From assembly GCA_963779765.1 (NCBI GenBank), contig CAVZZP010000004.1:372001-436000 (forward strand): a stretch of DNA of 64,000 nucleotides. The letters run 5' to 3'. The position numbers and the translations under genes were made by a program. Origin of the DNA: Silicimonas sp963779765 (GTDB lineage Bacteria > Pseudomonadota > Alphaproteobacteria > Rhodobacterales > Rhodobacteraceae). Shown here one piece after another: positions 17,744-26,285 of this stretch (position 1 is the stretch's first letter; each line of letters begins with the position of its first letter). The notes under the pieces were generated by a model, which saw only the letters and a list, made by a program, of their open reading frames with translations, did no database searches and had not been told where the DNA came from.

Positions 17744-20700
17744 CCGGCATCGTCGACTGGGCCGCCAGCCGCGCGCGGATGGTCATCGCCTTCATCATCC
17801 TGTCGATCCTGGCGGGCGCCTTCGCCTATGCCTCGCTTCCCAAGGAAGGCGAGCCCGACATCGAGATCCCCGCGCTTTTCGTCAGCGTCCCCTTCCCCGG
17901 CATCTCGGCCGAGGACAGCGAGAAGCTGCTGGTCAAGCCGATGGAAACCGAGTTGTCGGACCTAGACGGTCTGAAGACGCTCCAGGGCACGGCGGCGGAA
18001 AACTATGCCGGCGTCATCCTCGAGTTCGAGTTCGGCTGGGACAAGACCAAGACGATGGCCGACGTCCGCGATGCGATGAACAACGCCGAGGCGGATTTCC
18101 CCGAGGGCGCCGAGAAGTACACGATCAGCGAGTTCAACTTCTCGGAATTTCCCATCATCATCGTGAACCTCACCGGCGCCCTGCCAGAGCGCACGCTCCT
18201 TAGGGTCGCCAAGGACCTCCAGGACCGGCTCGAGTCGCTCGACGCCGTGCTCGAGGCCGCTCTGACCGGCCACCGCGACGAGATGGTGGAGGTCGTCATC
18301 GATCCGATCCGCCTCGAGGCTTACAACGTCACCGCCAGCGAATTGATCGGTGTCGTGCGCAACAACAACCAGCTTATCGCCGCGGGCGAGGTCGAGACCG
18401 CCTCGGGCGCCTTCGCCGTCAAGATCCCCTCGTCCTTCGACGACCAGCGCGACATCTACGACCTGCCGGTCAAGACGGACGGCGACCGGATCGTGACCCT
18501 GGGCGAGATCGCCGACGTCCGCCTGACCTTCGAGGACCGCACCGGCACCGCCCGCTTCAACGGCGACACGACGGTGGCGCTTCAGGTCGTGAAGCGGAAG
18601 GGCTTCAACATCATCGACACCGCAGCCCTAATTCGCGAGGAGATCGAAGCCGAACGCGAGACTTGGCCCGAGGAGCTGCGTGAGGCCATCAAGATCGGTG
18701 TGTCGAACGATCAATCCCGCACGGTCGCCTCGATGGTCAGCCAGCTTGAAGGCTCTGTCCTGACGGCCATAGCGCTTGTGATGATCGTGGTGCTGGCGGC
18801 ACTCGGCTCTCGCTCGGCGCTGCTGGTCGGCTTCGCCATTCCGACGTCGTTCCTTCTGTGCTTCGCGTTCCTCGCTCTCATGGGCGTGTCGATCTCGAAC
18901 ATCGTGATGTTCGGCCTGATCCTCGCCGTGGGAATGCTGGTCGACGGTGCCATCGTCGTGGTCGAATACGCCGACAAGCGCATCCAGGAGGGCTCGGGGC
19001 CGATGGCGGCTTATACCGAGGCGGCGAAGCGGATGTTCTGGCCCGTCGTGTCGTCCACCGCCACGACCCTCTGCGCCTTCCTGCCCATGCTCTTCTGGCC
19101 GGGCGTCGCGGGCCAGTTCATGGGAATGCTGCCCGTCACGCTGATCTTCGTCTTGTCCGCCTCGCTGGTCGTGGCACTGGTCTACCTGCCCGTCATGGGA
19201 GGCGTCGCGGGACGGATGAGCCGCAAGTTCGAGCACGCCTCGGCGGCCCTGACCCGCACGACGCCGTGGCTCCTCCGCGCGGCGCTCGTTCCCGTCGCCC
19301 TCTACCTGATGTTCCTGATGGCGATGCAGGTCCTGAACCCGGCCTATCTGCTTGGTCCCGGCGCGGGCGCGGCGGGGTCGGTCTTCGGCGCCGTGGGCTT
19401 CGTCCTCGCTGCGATGCTGTCGTCCGTGGCTCTTGGCGCGGCGAAAATCGAGAGGCGCGCAAGCCGCGTCGACACGACCAGGCGCCGCAGCCCCTTCGGC
19501 CACCTGATCGCCTTCATCACCGGCAACCCGGTGATGCCGCTCGTGACCATCGGCCTTGTCCTGTTCTTCGTGACCTCGACCTTCGCCTACTTCGCCCAGC
19601 ACAACAACGGCGTCGAGTTCTTCGTCGAGACCGAGCCGGAACAGGCCATCGTCTATGTCCGCGCACGGGGAAACCTGTCGCTCGACGAAAAGGACGCGCT
19701 GGTCGGGCAGGTCGAGGACATCATCCTCGAAACCCCCGGCGTCCAGTCGGCCTTCGCCTTCGCCGGACAGGGCGGTCTCAATGCAAATACGGGCGGCGCG
19801 AGCGGACCCGTCGACGCCATCGGCCAGGTTCAGGTCGAGCTGATCCCCTGGGAGGAGCGGTCGGAGGAAGCCGATGCGCTCGGCCTATCTGTCGAGGACC
19901 TCGACGGCGACCGCGTCATGGCGGATATCGAGGATCGCCTCTCGGTCCTGCCAGGTCTGCGCTACGAGGTGCTGAACCTGTCCATGGGCCCCGCCTCGGC
20001 CAAACCAGTCCACCTGCGCCTGAAGGGAGACGACTGGACACGGCTTCTCGAAGCCACCGCATTGGCGCGGACGCAATTCGAGAAGACACCCGGTCTCGTC
20101 GATACCGAGGACAACCTGCCCCTGCCCGGCATCGACTGGCAGATCGACGTGGATATCGAGAAGGCCGGACGCTATGGCGCCGACGTCGCGACCGTGGGTG
20201 GCATGGTGCAGCTTGTCACGCGCGGCCTCCTCCTCGACACCATGCGGGTCGAGACCTCGGACGAGGAGATCGAGATCCGCGTCCGTCTGCCGGAGGAGGA
20301 CCGCGTCCTGTCGACGCTCGACACTCTGAAGGTCCGCACGGCCGAGGGGCTGGTGCCCTTGTCCAACTTCATCACCCGCAAACCGGTGGCGCAGTTGGCG
20401 CAGATCAACCGCGTGGACCAGAAGCGCTTCTTCGACGTGAAGGCGGGGGTCGCGCCCAACCTCTTCAAGGTCGAGACCGACAGCCTCGTCCCGGTGGCGA
20501 CGGTCCGCGCGCTGGACGGCGACACCGCCGGGACCGGCGGCGCGGTGGTGACGAACGATGCGGGCGACCGGTTCGAGATCGTGACGCGCGACGACAGCGT
20601 GACGGATCGGGAAATCGGCGAGCGCCTCGGCTCGGGCGACTTCCGCACCGTCCCGATCAACGCGACCGAGCGCATAGCGGCCATGACGGAGTGGCTCGAA

Positions 20701-21477
20701 ACCGACCCCCTGCCCGCCGGCATCGACTGGGAATGGACCGGCGACCAGGAGGATCAGGCGGAAAGCCAGGCCTTCCTGCAGTGGGGCTTCTCGGCCGCAC
20801 TTGGCCTCATGTTCATCATCCTGCTCGCGCAGTTCAACTCGTTCTACAATGCGATCCTCGTCCTTCTGGCGGTGGTGCTATCAACGACGGGCGTGCTGAT
20901 CGGGATGCTGGTCATGGACCAGACCTTCTCGATCATCATGACGGGGACAGGGATCGTGGCGCTTGCCGGGATCGTGGTGAACAACAACATCGTGCTGATC
21001 GACACCTACCAGGAGTTCTCACGCTACATGCCGCGCCTCGACGCCATCGTGCGCACGGCCGAGGAACGCCTTCGTCCGGTCCTTCTGACCACGATCACGA
21101 CGATGGCGGGACTGGCGCCCATGATGTTCGGCCTCAGCCTCGACTTCATCGGCGGCGGCTATTCGATCGACAGCCCGACCGCGCTTTGGTGGAAGCAGCT
21201 TGCGACGGCGGTGGTCTTCGGTCTCGGCATCGCGACGGTGCTGACGCTGGTCGTGACGCCCTCGCTTCTGGCGCTGCGGGTGTGGTTCTGGACCATCCTG
21301 TCGTGGCTCCTGAGCGGCGTCGCGGCGCTGACGCGCGGTGCCCGCAGCCAGGACGCCCGCGACTGGGCGCTGGCGCGCGCGGCGCGCAAGCTCAAGGCGA
21401 CCGAAATCGTGTGGGACGTCGACACCGACCCTTCGGCCCCAGCCGAGGCGCCGCTCGAGCTCAGGGCCGCCGAATAG
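17740..21477 (+). CDS. RND efflux inner-membrane permease with extra central membrane hairpin
   Basis: 1245-residue proton-driven exporter of the AcrB/HAE1 superfamily. The N-terminus (ASRARMVIAFIILSILAGAF) begins TM1, the porter repeats follow, and TM segments cluster at about 335-480 (GMLVDGAIVVVEYADKR is the TM4 motif region) and 1020-1190 (LAGIVVNNNIVLIDTYQEF). It is about 200 residues longer than typical family members: an added hydrophobic pair lies at about 506-571 before the usual TM7 (about 600-620), and there is a 70-residue charged C-terminal tail. Substrate is not predictable. Translationally coupled to the adaptor. Confidence 0.92.
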   Translation: MTGIVDWAASRARMVIAFIILSILAGAFAYASLPKEGEPDIEIPALFVSVPFPGISAEDSEKLLVKPMETELSDLDGLKTLQGTAAENYAGVILEFEFGWDKTKTMADVRDAMNNAEADFPEGAEKYTISEFNFSEFPIIIVNLTGALPERTLLRVAKDLQDRLESLDAVLEAALTGHRDEMVEVVIDPIRLEAYNVTASELIGVVRNNNQLIAAGEVETASGAFAVKIPSSFDDQRDIYDLPVKTDGDRIVTLGEIADVRLTFEDRTGTARFNGDTTVALQVVKRKGFNIIDTAALIREEIEAERETWPEELREAIKIGVSNDQSRTVASMVSQLEGSVLTAIALVMIVVLAALGSRSALLVGFAIPTSFLLCFAFLALMGVSISNIVMFGLILAVGMLVDGAIVVVEYADKRIQEGSGPMAAYTEAAKRMFWPVVSSTATTLCAFLPMLFWPGVAGQFMGMLPVTLIFVLSASLVVALVYLPVMGGVAGRMSRKFEHASAALTRTTPWLLRAALVPVALYLMFLMAMQVLNPAYLLGPGAGAAGSVFGAVGFVLAAMLSSVALGAAKIERRASRVDTTRRRSPFGHLIAFITGNPVMPLVTIGLVLFFVTSTFAYFAQHNNGVEFFVETEPEQAIVYVRARGNLSLDEKDALVGQVEDIILETPGVQSAFAFAGQGGLNANTGGASGPVDAIGQVQVELIPWEERSEEADALGLSVEDLDGDRVMADIEDRLSVLPGLRYEVLNLSMGPASAKPVHLRLKGDDWTRLLEATALARTQFEKTPGLVDTEDNLPLPGIDWQIDVDIEKAGRYGADVATVGGMVQLVTRGLLLDTMRVETSDEEIEIRVRLPEEDRVLSTLDTLKVRTAEGLVPLSNFITRKPVAQLAQINRVDQKRFFDVKAGVAPNLFKVETDSLVPVATVRALDGDTAGTGGAVVTNDAGDRFEIVTRDDSVTDREIGERLGSGDFRTVPINATERIAAMTEWLETDPLPAGIDWEWTGDQEDQAESQAFLQWGFSAALGLMFIILLAQFNSFYNAILVLLAVVLSTTGVLIGMLVMDQTFSIIMTGTGIVALAGIVVNNNIVLIDTYQEFSRYMPRLDAIVRTAEERLRPVLLTTITTMAGLAPMMFGLSLDFIGGGYSIDSPTALWWKQLATAVVFGLGIATVLTLVVTPSLLALRVWFWTILSWLLSGVAALTRGARSQDARDWALARAARKLKATEIVWDVDTDPSAPAEAPLELRAAE

Positions 21478-21495
21478 CGGGCGAGGTGCGGCGGA

Positions 21496-22686
21496 TCACA
21501 CCGTCTGCCGTCGCCCGCTCCGGTCCACCAGCAGCGCCACCGCGAATGCGCTGATGCCGCACAGCGCAATGGCCACGACCATCGGCAGCACCGTCCCGTC
21601 GAAGAACGGCGAGGCCAGCGTGACCGCCACCGCGCCCGCGACCATCTGAAGCGTGCCGCCGAGCGACGACGCCAGCCCCGCGATCTCGGGGTGCGGGTCC
21701 AGCGCCATGACCATTGTCGACGGGATGACAAGGCCGAGGAAGGCGTTGGCGAGGAACAGCATTCCGACGACGACCGGCAGCGAGCCTCCACCCGCCAGAA
21801 CGACCACGACGAGGGCGGAGGCCACCGCCGCGAAACCCGCCGTCGCCCAGAACACGACGGTCTCCATCCCCAGCCTCTCGCCCAAAGGGCCAGCCGCCTG
21901 GCTTGCCGCGAAGAAACCGATGGCGTTCATCGCGAAGGCGATCGAGAACCCCGTGGGGCTGAGGCCATAGGTGCCGGTATAGACGAAGGGCGCGCTGGTC
22001 AGGAAAACGAAGAAGCTGGAGATCCCCAGGCCGCCGACGAAGGTCAGGCCCATGAAGACCGGATCGCGCAGAAGCACGCCTGCGTTGCGCAGAAGCGTCC
22101 TAGGCTCGAAGGCCGCCCGGTTTTCGGGCCGCAGCGTCTCGGGCTGAGCGAAGGTCAGAAGGGCGAGGCTCGCCAGCGATGCCGCCGCTATGACCCAGAA
22201 CACGCCGCGCCAGCCGCTCAAGGCGATGACGCCCGACCCCGCGAGCGGCGCGAGCATCGGCGACACCGAGATCACGAGCATGATCATCGCCATCAGTTTC
22301 GTCGCCTCGGGGCCGGTGTGCAGATCCCGGATGATGGCGCGCGGCACCACCATCAGCGCCGCTCCGCCAAGGCCTTGCAGGAATCGCGCGCCGACCAGAA
22401 AGCGGATGTCCGGCGCAACCGCGCAAAGCACGGTCCCGACAAGAAAGATGCCCAGCCCCGCGAAGATGGGCGGCTTTCGCCCGAAGCGGTCGGCCAAGGG
22501 ACCGTAGACAAGCTGCGCCAGGCCGAACGACAGGAAATAGGCCGTGATCGTCGCCTGGGTGCCCGACACGCCCCCGCCGAGTTCCGCCTCGATGGCGGGC
22601 ATCGCGGGCAGGTACATGTCGATGGCGAAAGGCGAGACGGCGGAAAGGAGCCCCAGCACGAGGGCGGTCCTGATCATGGGTGGCAT
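21496..22686 (-). CDS. Bcr/CflA-type MFS drug exporter
   Basis: 396 residues with 12 predicted membrane helices. MFS motif A is GPLADRFGRKPP (about 62-73), and the N-terminal SPFAIDMYLPAMPAIEAEL is characteristic of the Bcr/CflA drug:H+ antiporter family. The ATG at 22686 has GGAGAG six bases upstream. The gene is tail-to-tail with the RND permease (18-bp gap), and an ACTGA-N5-TCAGT repeat lies 34 bp upstream of its start. Confidence 0.88.
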   Translation of the reverse strand: MPPMIRTALVLGLLSAVSPFAIDMYLPAMPAIEAELGGGVSGTQATITAYFLSFGLAQLVYGPLADRFGRKPPIFAGLGIFLVGTVLCAVAPDIRFLVGARFLQGLGGAALMVVPRAIIRDLHTGPEATKLMAMIMLVISVSPMLAPLAGSGVIALSGWRGVFWVIAAASLASLALLTFAQPETLRPENRAAFEPRTLLRNAGVLLRDPVFMGLTFVGGLGISSFFVFLTSAPFVYTGTYGLSPTGFSIAFAMNAIGFFAASQAAGPLGERLGMETVVFWATAGFAAVASALVVVVLAGGGSLPVVVGMLFLANAFLGLVIPSTMVMALDPHPEIAGLASSLGGTLQMVAGAVAVTLASPFFDGTVLPMVVAIALCGISAFAVALLVDRSGRRQTV

Positions 22687-22715
22687 GGGAGACTCTCCGG
22701 GACTGTCCGCAAAAA

Positions 22716-22734
22716 CTAAACTGATACGTTCAGT
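22716..22734. promoter_or_regulatory. Operator-like repeat upstream of the MFS gene
   Basis: CTAAACTGATACGTTCAGT: perfect arms ACTGA (22720-22724) and TCAGT (22730-22734), 34 bp before the MFS start. Shares TAAACTGA with the site before the RND operon. Probable TetR-type operator, inferred. Confidence 0.5.
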
Positions 22735-22790
22735 CTGGCAAGACGGGGTGACGCGTGGCGTGAGCCGTGTCGATGCGCTATGCCGAAGGG

Positions 22791-23117
22791 ATGAAAACCG
22801 CGCTGATCTATGCCGCCGCCGCCCTGGCCGAAATAGGCGGATGCTATGCCGTCTGGGCCTGGGCGCGGCTCGGTCAAAGCCCGCTGTGGCTCCTCCCCGG
22901 CGCGGCCGCGCTGGCCGCCTTCGCATGGCTGCTGGCGCTCAGCCCGGCCGAATGGGCGGGCCGCGCATTCGCGGCATATGGCGGCGTCTATATCGCCGCC
23001 TCGCTCCTCTGGCTCTGGGGCATCGAAGGCCGGCGTCCGGACCAGTGGGATACTCTTGGCGCGTCTCTGGCGCTTATCGGTGCGGCAATCATCCTCTGGG
23101 TGCCGCGCGGATCCTGA
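22791..23117 (+). CDS. YnfA family (UPF0060) small membrane protein
   Basis: 108-residue protein with four predicted membrane helices, beginning KTALIYAAAALAEIGGCYAV, the standard YnfA opening, and ending ASLALIGAAIILWVPR. The family resembles small multidrug resistance proteins in topology; transport activity is reported for some members, not shown here. I use the ATG at 22791 because homologues start MKTxLIY; GAAGGG lies directly before it, so ribosome-binding spacing is poor. Confidence 0.88.
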   Translation: MKTALIYAAAALAEIGGCYAVWAWARLGQSPLWLLPGAAALAAFAWLLALSPAEWAGRAFAAYGGVYIAASLLWLWGIEGRRPDQWDTLGASLALIGAAIILWVPRGS

Positions 23118-23132
23118 GACCGCCCCAAAGGC

Positions 23133-24983
23133 TCAGCCCTTCGCGACCGCGCGCTCCTCGATGTCGCGGACCCGTGGCGCGTCGTCGTCGGTGCCCTGCC
23201 GCGCCCAAAGCGTGGCATAGCGTCCCTGACTGGCGAGAAGCGCGTCGTGGGTCCCCTCTTCGACGATCACCCCGTCTTCCAGCACGACGATGCGGTCCGC
23301 GTCGGCGATGGTCGACAGACGGTGCGCGATGGTCAGCACCGTTCGCCCCTCGCCCATGGCCTTGAGCTCCCGCTGGATTTCGCGCTCGGTCTCGGTGTCC
23401 AGAGCGCTTGTCGCCTCGTCCAGAAGGAGGATCGGCGGGTTCTTCAGAAGGGTACGCGCGATGCCGACCCTCTGCTTCTCGCCGCCCGACAGCTTCAGAC
23501 CGCGCTCGCCGACCTGCGTGTCGTAGCCCTCGGGCAGGCTCTCGATGAAGCTGTGGATCTTCGCGGCGCGGGCGGCTTCGAGAACCTCCTCGCGCGTGGC
23601 CTCGGGACGGCCATAGGCGATGTTGTAGAAGACCGTGTCGTTGAAGAGGACGGTGTCCTGCGGCACCACGCCGATCACCTTGTGAAGGCTCTCCTGCGTC
23701 ACGTCGCGGACGTCCTGTCCGTCGATGCGCAAGGCGCCCCCATTCACGTCGTAGAAGCGGAACAGAAGCCGCCCGATGGTCGACTTGCCCGACCCCGACG
23801 GCCCCACTATGGCGACCGTCTGCCCGGCTGGCACGTCCAGCGTCACGCCTCTCAGGATCGGCCGTTCCGCGTCATATCCAAAGACCACGTCGTCGAAACG
23901 CACAGCCCCGCCGTCGATCCGCACCGCCCTGGCGTCGGGCTTGTCCTGAACCTCGGCCGGCTGTTCGAGAAGCTCGAACATCTCGGCCATGTCGACCAGC
24001 GCCTGCCGGATCTCGCGATAGACCGTGCCGAGGAAGTTCAGCGGCATGGTGATCTGGATCATGTAGGCGTTGACCATGACGAAATCGCCGACGGTCAGCG
24101 CCCCGTTCGACACGCCGATGGCTGCCATCACCATGACGACGACGAGGCCAGCGGTGATCAGAAGCGCCTGCCCGAAGTTCAGGACGGCCAGCGAATAGTT
24201 CGTCTTCAGGGCGGCGGCGACGTAACGCTCCATAGAGCCGTCATAGCGGTCGGCCTCGCGCGCCTCGGCGCCGAAATACTTCACCGTCTCGAAGTTCAGG
24301 AGGCTGTCGATGGCCTTCTGGTTCGCGTCGGTGTCCTGGTCGTTCATCTCCTTGCGGATCTTCACGCGCCATTCGGTGACCGCGAAGGTGAACCAGACGT
24401 AAAGCGCGATGGTGACGAAGACGACGGCGAGGTACCAGATGTCGAACACCCAGGCGAGAACCACGGCGATCATCAGAAGTTCGAGGACCAGCGGCCCGAT
24501 CGAGAACAGGAGGAACCGCAGCAGGAAGTCGACGCCCTTGACGCCCCGCTCGATGATCCGGCTCAATCCGCCCGTCTTGCGCGTGATGTGATAGCGCAGC
24601 GACAGCGCGTGGATGTGCCGGAACGTCTCGAGCGCCAGCATCCGCAGCGCTCTCTGCCCCACTTCGGCGAAGATGACGTCCCGCAACTGCTGGAAGCCGT
24701 TCGACATGAGCCGCGCCACGCCGTAGGCGACCGTCAGACCGACCGCCCCGGCGCCAAGCGCCCAGGCCGGATCCGTCCCCTCACCCGCCAGCGCATCGAC
24801 GGCGGCCTTGTAGAAGAAGGGCGTCGCGACCGCGATCACCTTCGACAGAAGCAGCACGAAGAGCGCCAGGACCACGCGGCGCTTCACCCAGGGCAAGTCG
24901 TCGGGCCAAAGGTAGGGCGCGACCTTGCGGATGATGGACAGGCCCGATCGGCGGCCGGTTTGATTTGAGGGAGAGGCGGACAT
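23133..24983 (-). CDS. Atm1-type ABC exporter, fused permease/ATPase
   Basis: 616-residue half-transporter. Six membrane helices span about residues 35-320 (including GLSRIIERGVKGVDFLLRFL, the Atm1/HMT1 hallmark region), followed by the ATPase domain: Walker A GPSGSGKST (about 397-405), signature LSGGEKQR (about 498), Walker B ILLLDEATSALD (about 520). This class (Atm1, HMT1, bacterial NaAtm1) exports glutathione-linked compounds related to Fe-S assembly and heavy-metal detoxification; that substrate class is inferred from family. Monocistronic by appearance. Confidence 0.9.
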   Translation of the reverse strand: MSASPSNQTGRRSGLSIIRKVAPYLWPDDLPWVKRRVVLALFVLLLSKVIAVATPFFYKAAVDALAGEGTDPAWALGAGAVGLTVAYGVARLMSNGFQQLRDVIFAEVGQRALRMLALETFRHIHALSLRYHITRKTGGLSRIIERGVKGVDFLLRFLLFSIGPLVLELLMIAVVLAWVFDIWYLAVVFVTIALYVWFTFAVTEWRVKIRKEMNDQDTDANQKAIDSLLNFETVKYFGAEAREADRYDGSMERYVAAALKTNYSLAVLNFGQALLITAGLVVVMVMAAIGVSNGALTVGDFVMVNAYMIQITMPLNFLGTVYREIRQALVDMAEMFELLEQPAEVQDKPDARAVRIDGGAVRFDDVVFGYDAERPILRGVTLDVPAGQTVAIVGPSGSGKSTIGRLLFRFYDVNGGALRIDGQDVRDVTQESLHKVIGVVPQDTVLFNDTVFYNIAYGRPEATREEVLEAARAAKIHSFIESLPEGYDTQVGERGLKLSGGEKQRVGIARTLLKNPPILLLDEATSALDTETEREIQRELKAMGEGRTVLTIAHRLSTIADADRIVVLEDGVIVEEGTHDALLASQGRYATLWARQGTDDDAPRVRDIEERAVAKG

Positions 24984-25029
24984 CCGGCACTAGTTAAGCG
25001 CTTCGCCGCGGGTTGGCCAGCCGTGGCGA

Positions 25030-25956
25030 TCAGGCGTCGGGCACATAGGTCTGGTCGATCATCGCCTTCTCGCGCATGGCGATATAGGCCGCTCGAAAAC
25101 GCGGGGCGAAGAAGGCCGCGAAGGCGCGGACCTCGGGCCGCCGGTACGCGTCGGGCGAGATGACGAGCCACGAGAAGACGTCGGTGCCCTCGGGCGGCAG
25201 GAAGCACCGCACCAGGGAGGGGTAATCTGTCGCAAAGGCGATGGTCGACGGACCGATCCCGAGCCCGGCCTCGATGCTGGCGGTGACGGACTCGACATCG
25301 CCGCAGCGCGCTACGATCTGTGCCGGGTCGATCCGCTCGACCAGCCATCGGTTCAGGGGAAGGGTCGCCGGCGCGGGATCGTAGATGATGAAGGCATGGC
25401 CGGCGAATTCCTCGGGCGAGGCCGGAAGGCCGTGGCGTGCCGCATATCCCCGAGAAGCGAAAAGCGTCGACTTCACGTCGGTCAGCTTCGAGCAGATAAG
25501 CCGGTCGTCGGTGATGCGCGGCGCGATGCGGATCGCGACGTCCGCCTCGCCTGCCGAAAGGTCGAGGATCTTGTAGCTCGAGATCAGTTCGAACCGGACG
25601 CCGGGGTGCTTGAGGCTGAATTCGGACAGGATGCCGGAGAAGATCGGCGAGAAGTTCCGCCGGGGCGCCGTGATGCGGATCGGCTGCGCGTCGGTCCGTC
25701 GCGCTTTAAGTGCTGCAGTCTCGAGCGCCTCCGCCGACGCCTCGAGCGCCTCGGCCTGCGGGAACAGCCCGCGCGCGGCTGGCGTGGGGTGGAAGCCGCG
25801 CGTGTCGCGCTCGAACAGCGTCAGGCCAAGCTCGTGTTCAAGCGTGTCGACGCGTCGCGCCACGGTGGGCTGCGAAAGGTTCAGGCGGCGCGATGCGGCC
25901 AGCGTCGATCCCTCTCGGTAGACGGCAAGGAAGATGCGGACATCCGACCAGTTCAT
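25030..25956 (-). CDS. LysR-family transcriptional regulator
   Basis: 308 residues. N-terminal HTH (WSDVRIFLAVYREGSTLAAS, RRLNLSQPTVARRVDTLE, residues 3-60) and a LysR_substrate domain (about 90-295). Belongs by pattern to the subgroup that precedes or regulates oxidative or amino-acid functions, but no target is adjacent except the small divergent gene at 26058. Effector unknown. Confidence 0.88.
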   Translation of the reverse strand: MNWSDVRIFLAVYREGSTLAASRRLNLSQPTVARRVDTLEHELGLTLFERDTRGFHPTPAARGLFPQAEALEASAEALETAALKARRTDAQPIRITAPRRNFSPIFSGILSEFSLKHPGVRFELISSYKILDLSAGEADVAIRIAPRITDDRLICSKLTDVKSTLFASRGYAARHGLPASPEEFAGHAFIIYDPAPATLPLNRWLVERIDPAQIVARCGDVESVTASIEAGLGIGPSTIAFATDYPSLVRCFLPPEGTDVFSWLVISPDAYRRPEVRAFAAFFAPRFRAAYIAMREKAMIDQTYVPDA

Positions 25957-26057
25957 CGCGGCTCAACACTTCTGAAGAGCGATCCTACGCCGCAGCGGAT
26001 ACCACGGAAGCACAAAGCCACATAGGCCTTGAGTCAAAGGCTCTGATGGAGGCTGAG

Positions 26058-26273
26058 ATGATGGCGATGTCGATTTACCCGGGCTGGTTCGCCTCGAGAG
26101 AGGGTCTGGACGGACGGCAGCGGACCGAGGAGGCCGTCGACCGGCTGCGCGAGGCAGATGAGACGCGAGAGCGGCTGGCCTTCGTCCTCGACCTCGCCGA
26201 CCGGCACCCCGGAGCGATCACGTCCGACGAAGGTCTCGGAGCCGCGATGATGTACTTCTCGGGCCGGCTGTGA
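26058..26273 (+). CDS. Small hypothetical protein
   Basis: 71-residue, mostly acidic-helical protein (GLDGRQRTEEAVDRLREADE, RERLAFVLDLADRHPGAITS). GGAGG lies five bases before the ATG at 26058 and eight before the next in-frame ATG at 26061; either may be used. No signal peptide or membrane segment. Divergent from a LysR gene across about 100 bp, so it may be that regulator's target. Family not recognised. Confidence 0.55.
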   Translation: MMAMSIYPGWFASREGLDGRQRTEEAVDRLREADETRERLAFVLDLADRHPGAITSDEGLGAAMMYFSGRL

Positions 26274-26285
26274 GGCCCACGTCCC

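Noticed and set aside
18858..21554. Nearly 900-codon ORF inside the RND permease in another frame
   Set aside because: Arg/Pro/Gly-rich translation typical of a shifted high-GC frame; the real permease covers the same bases with family sequence.
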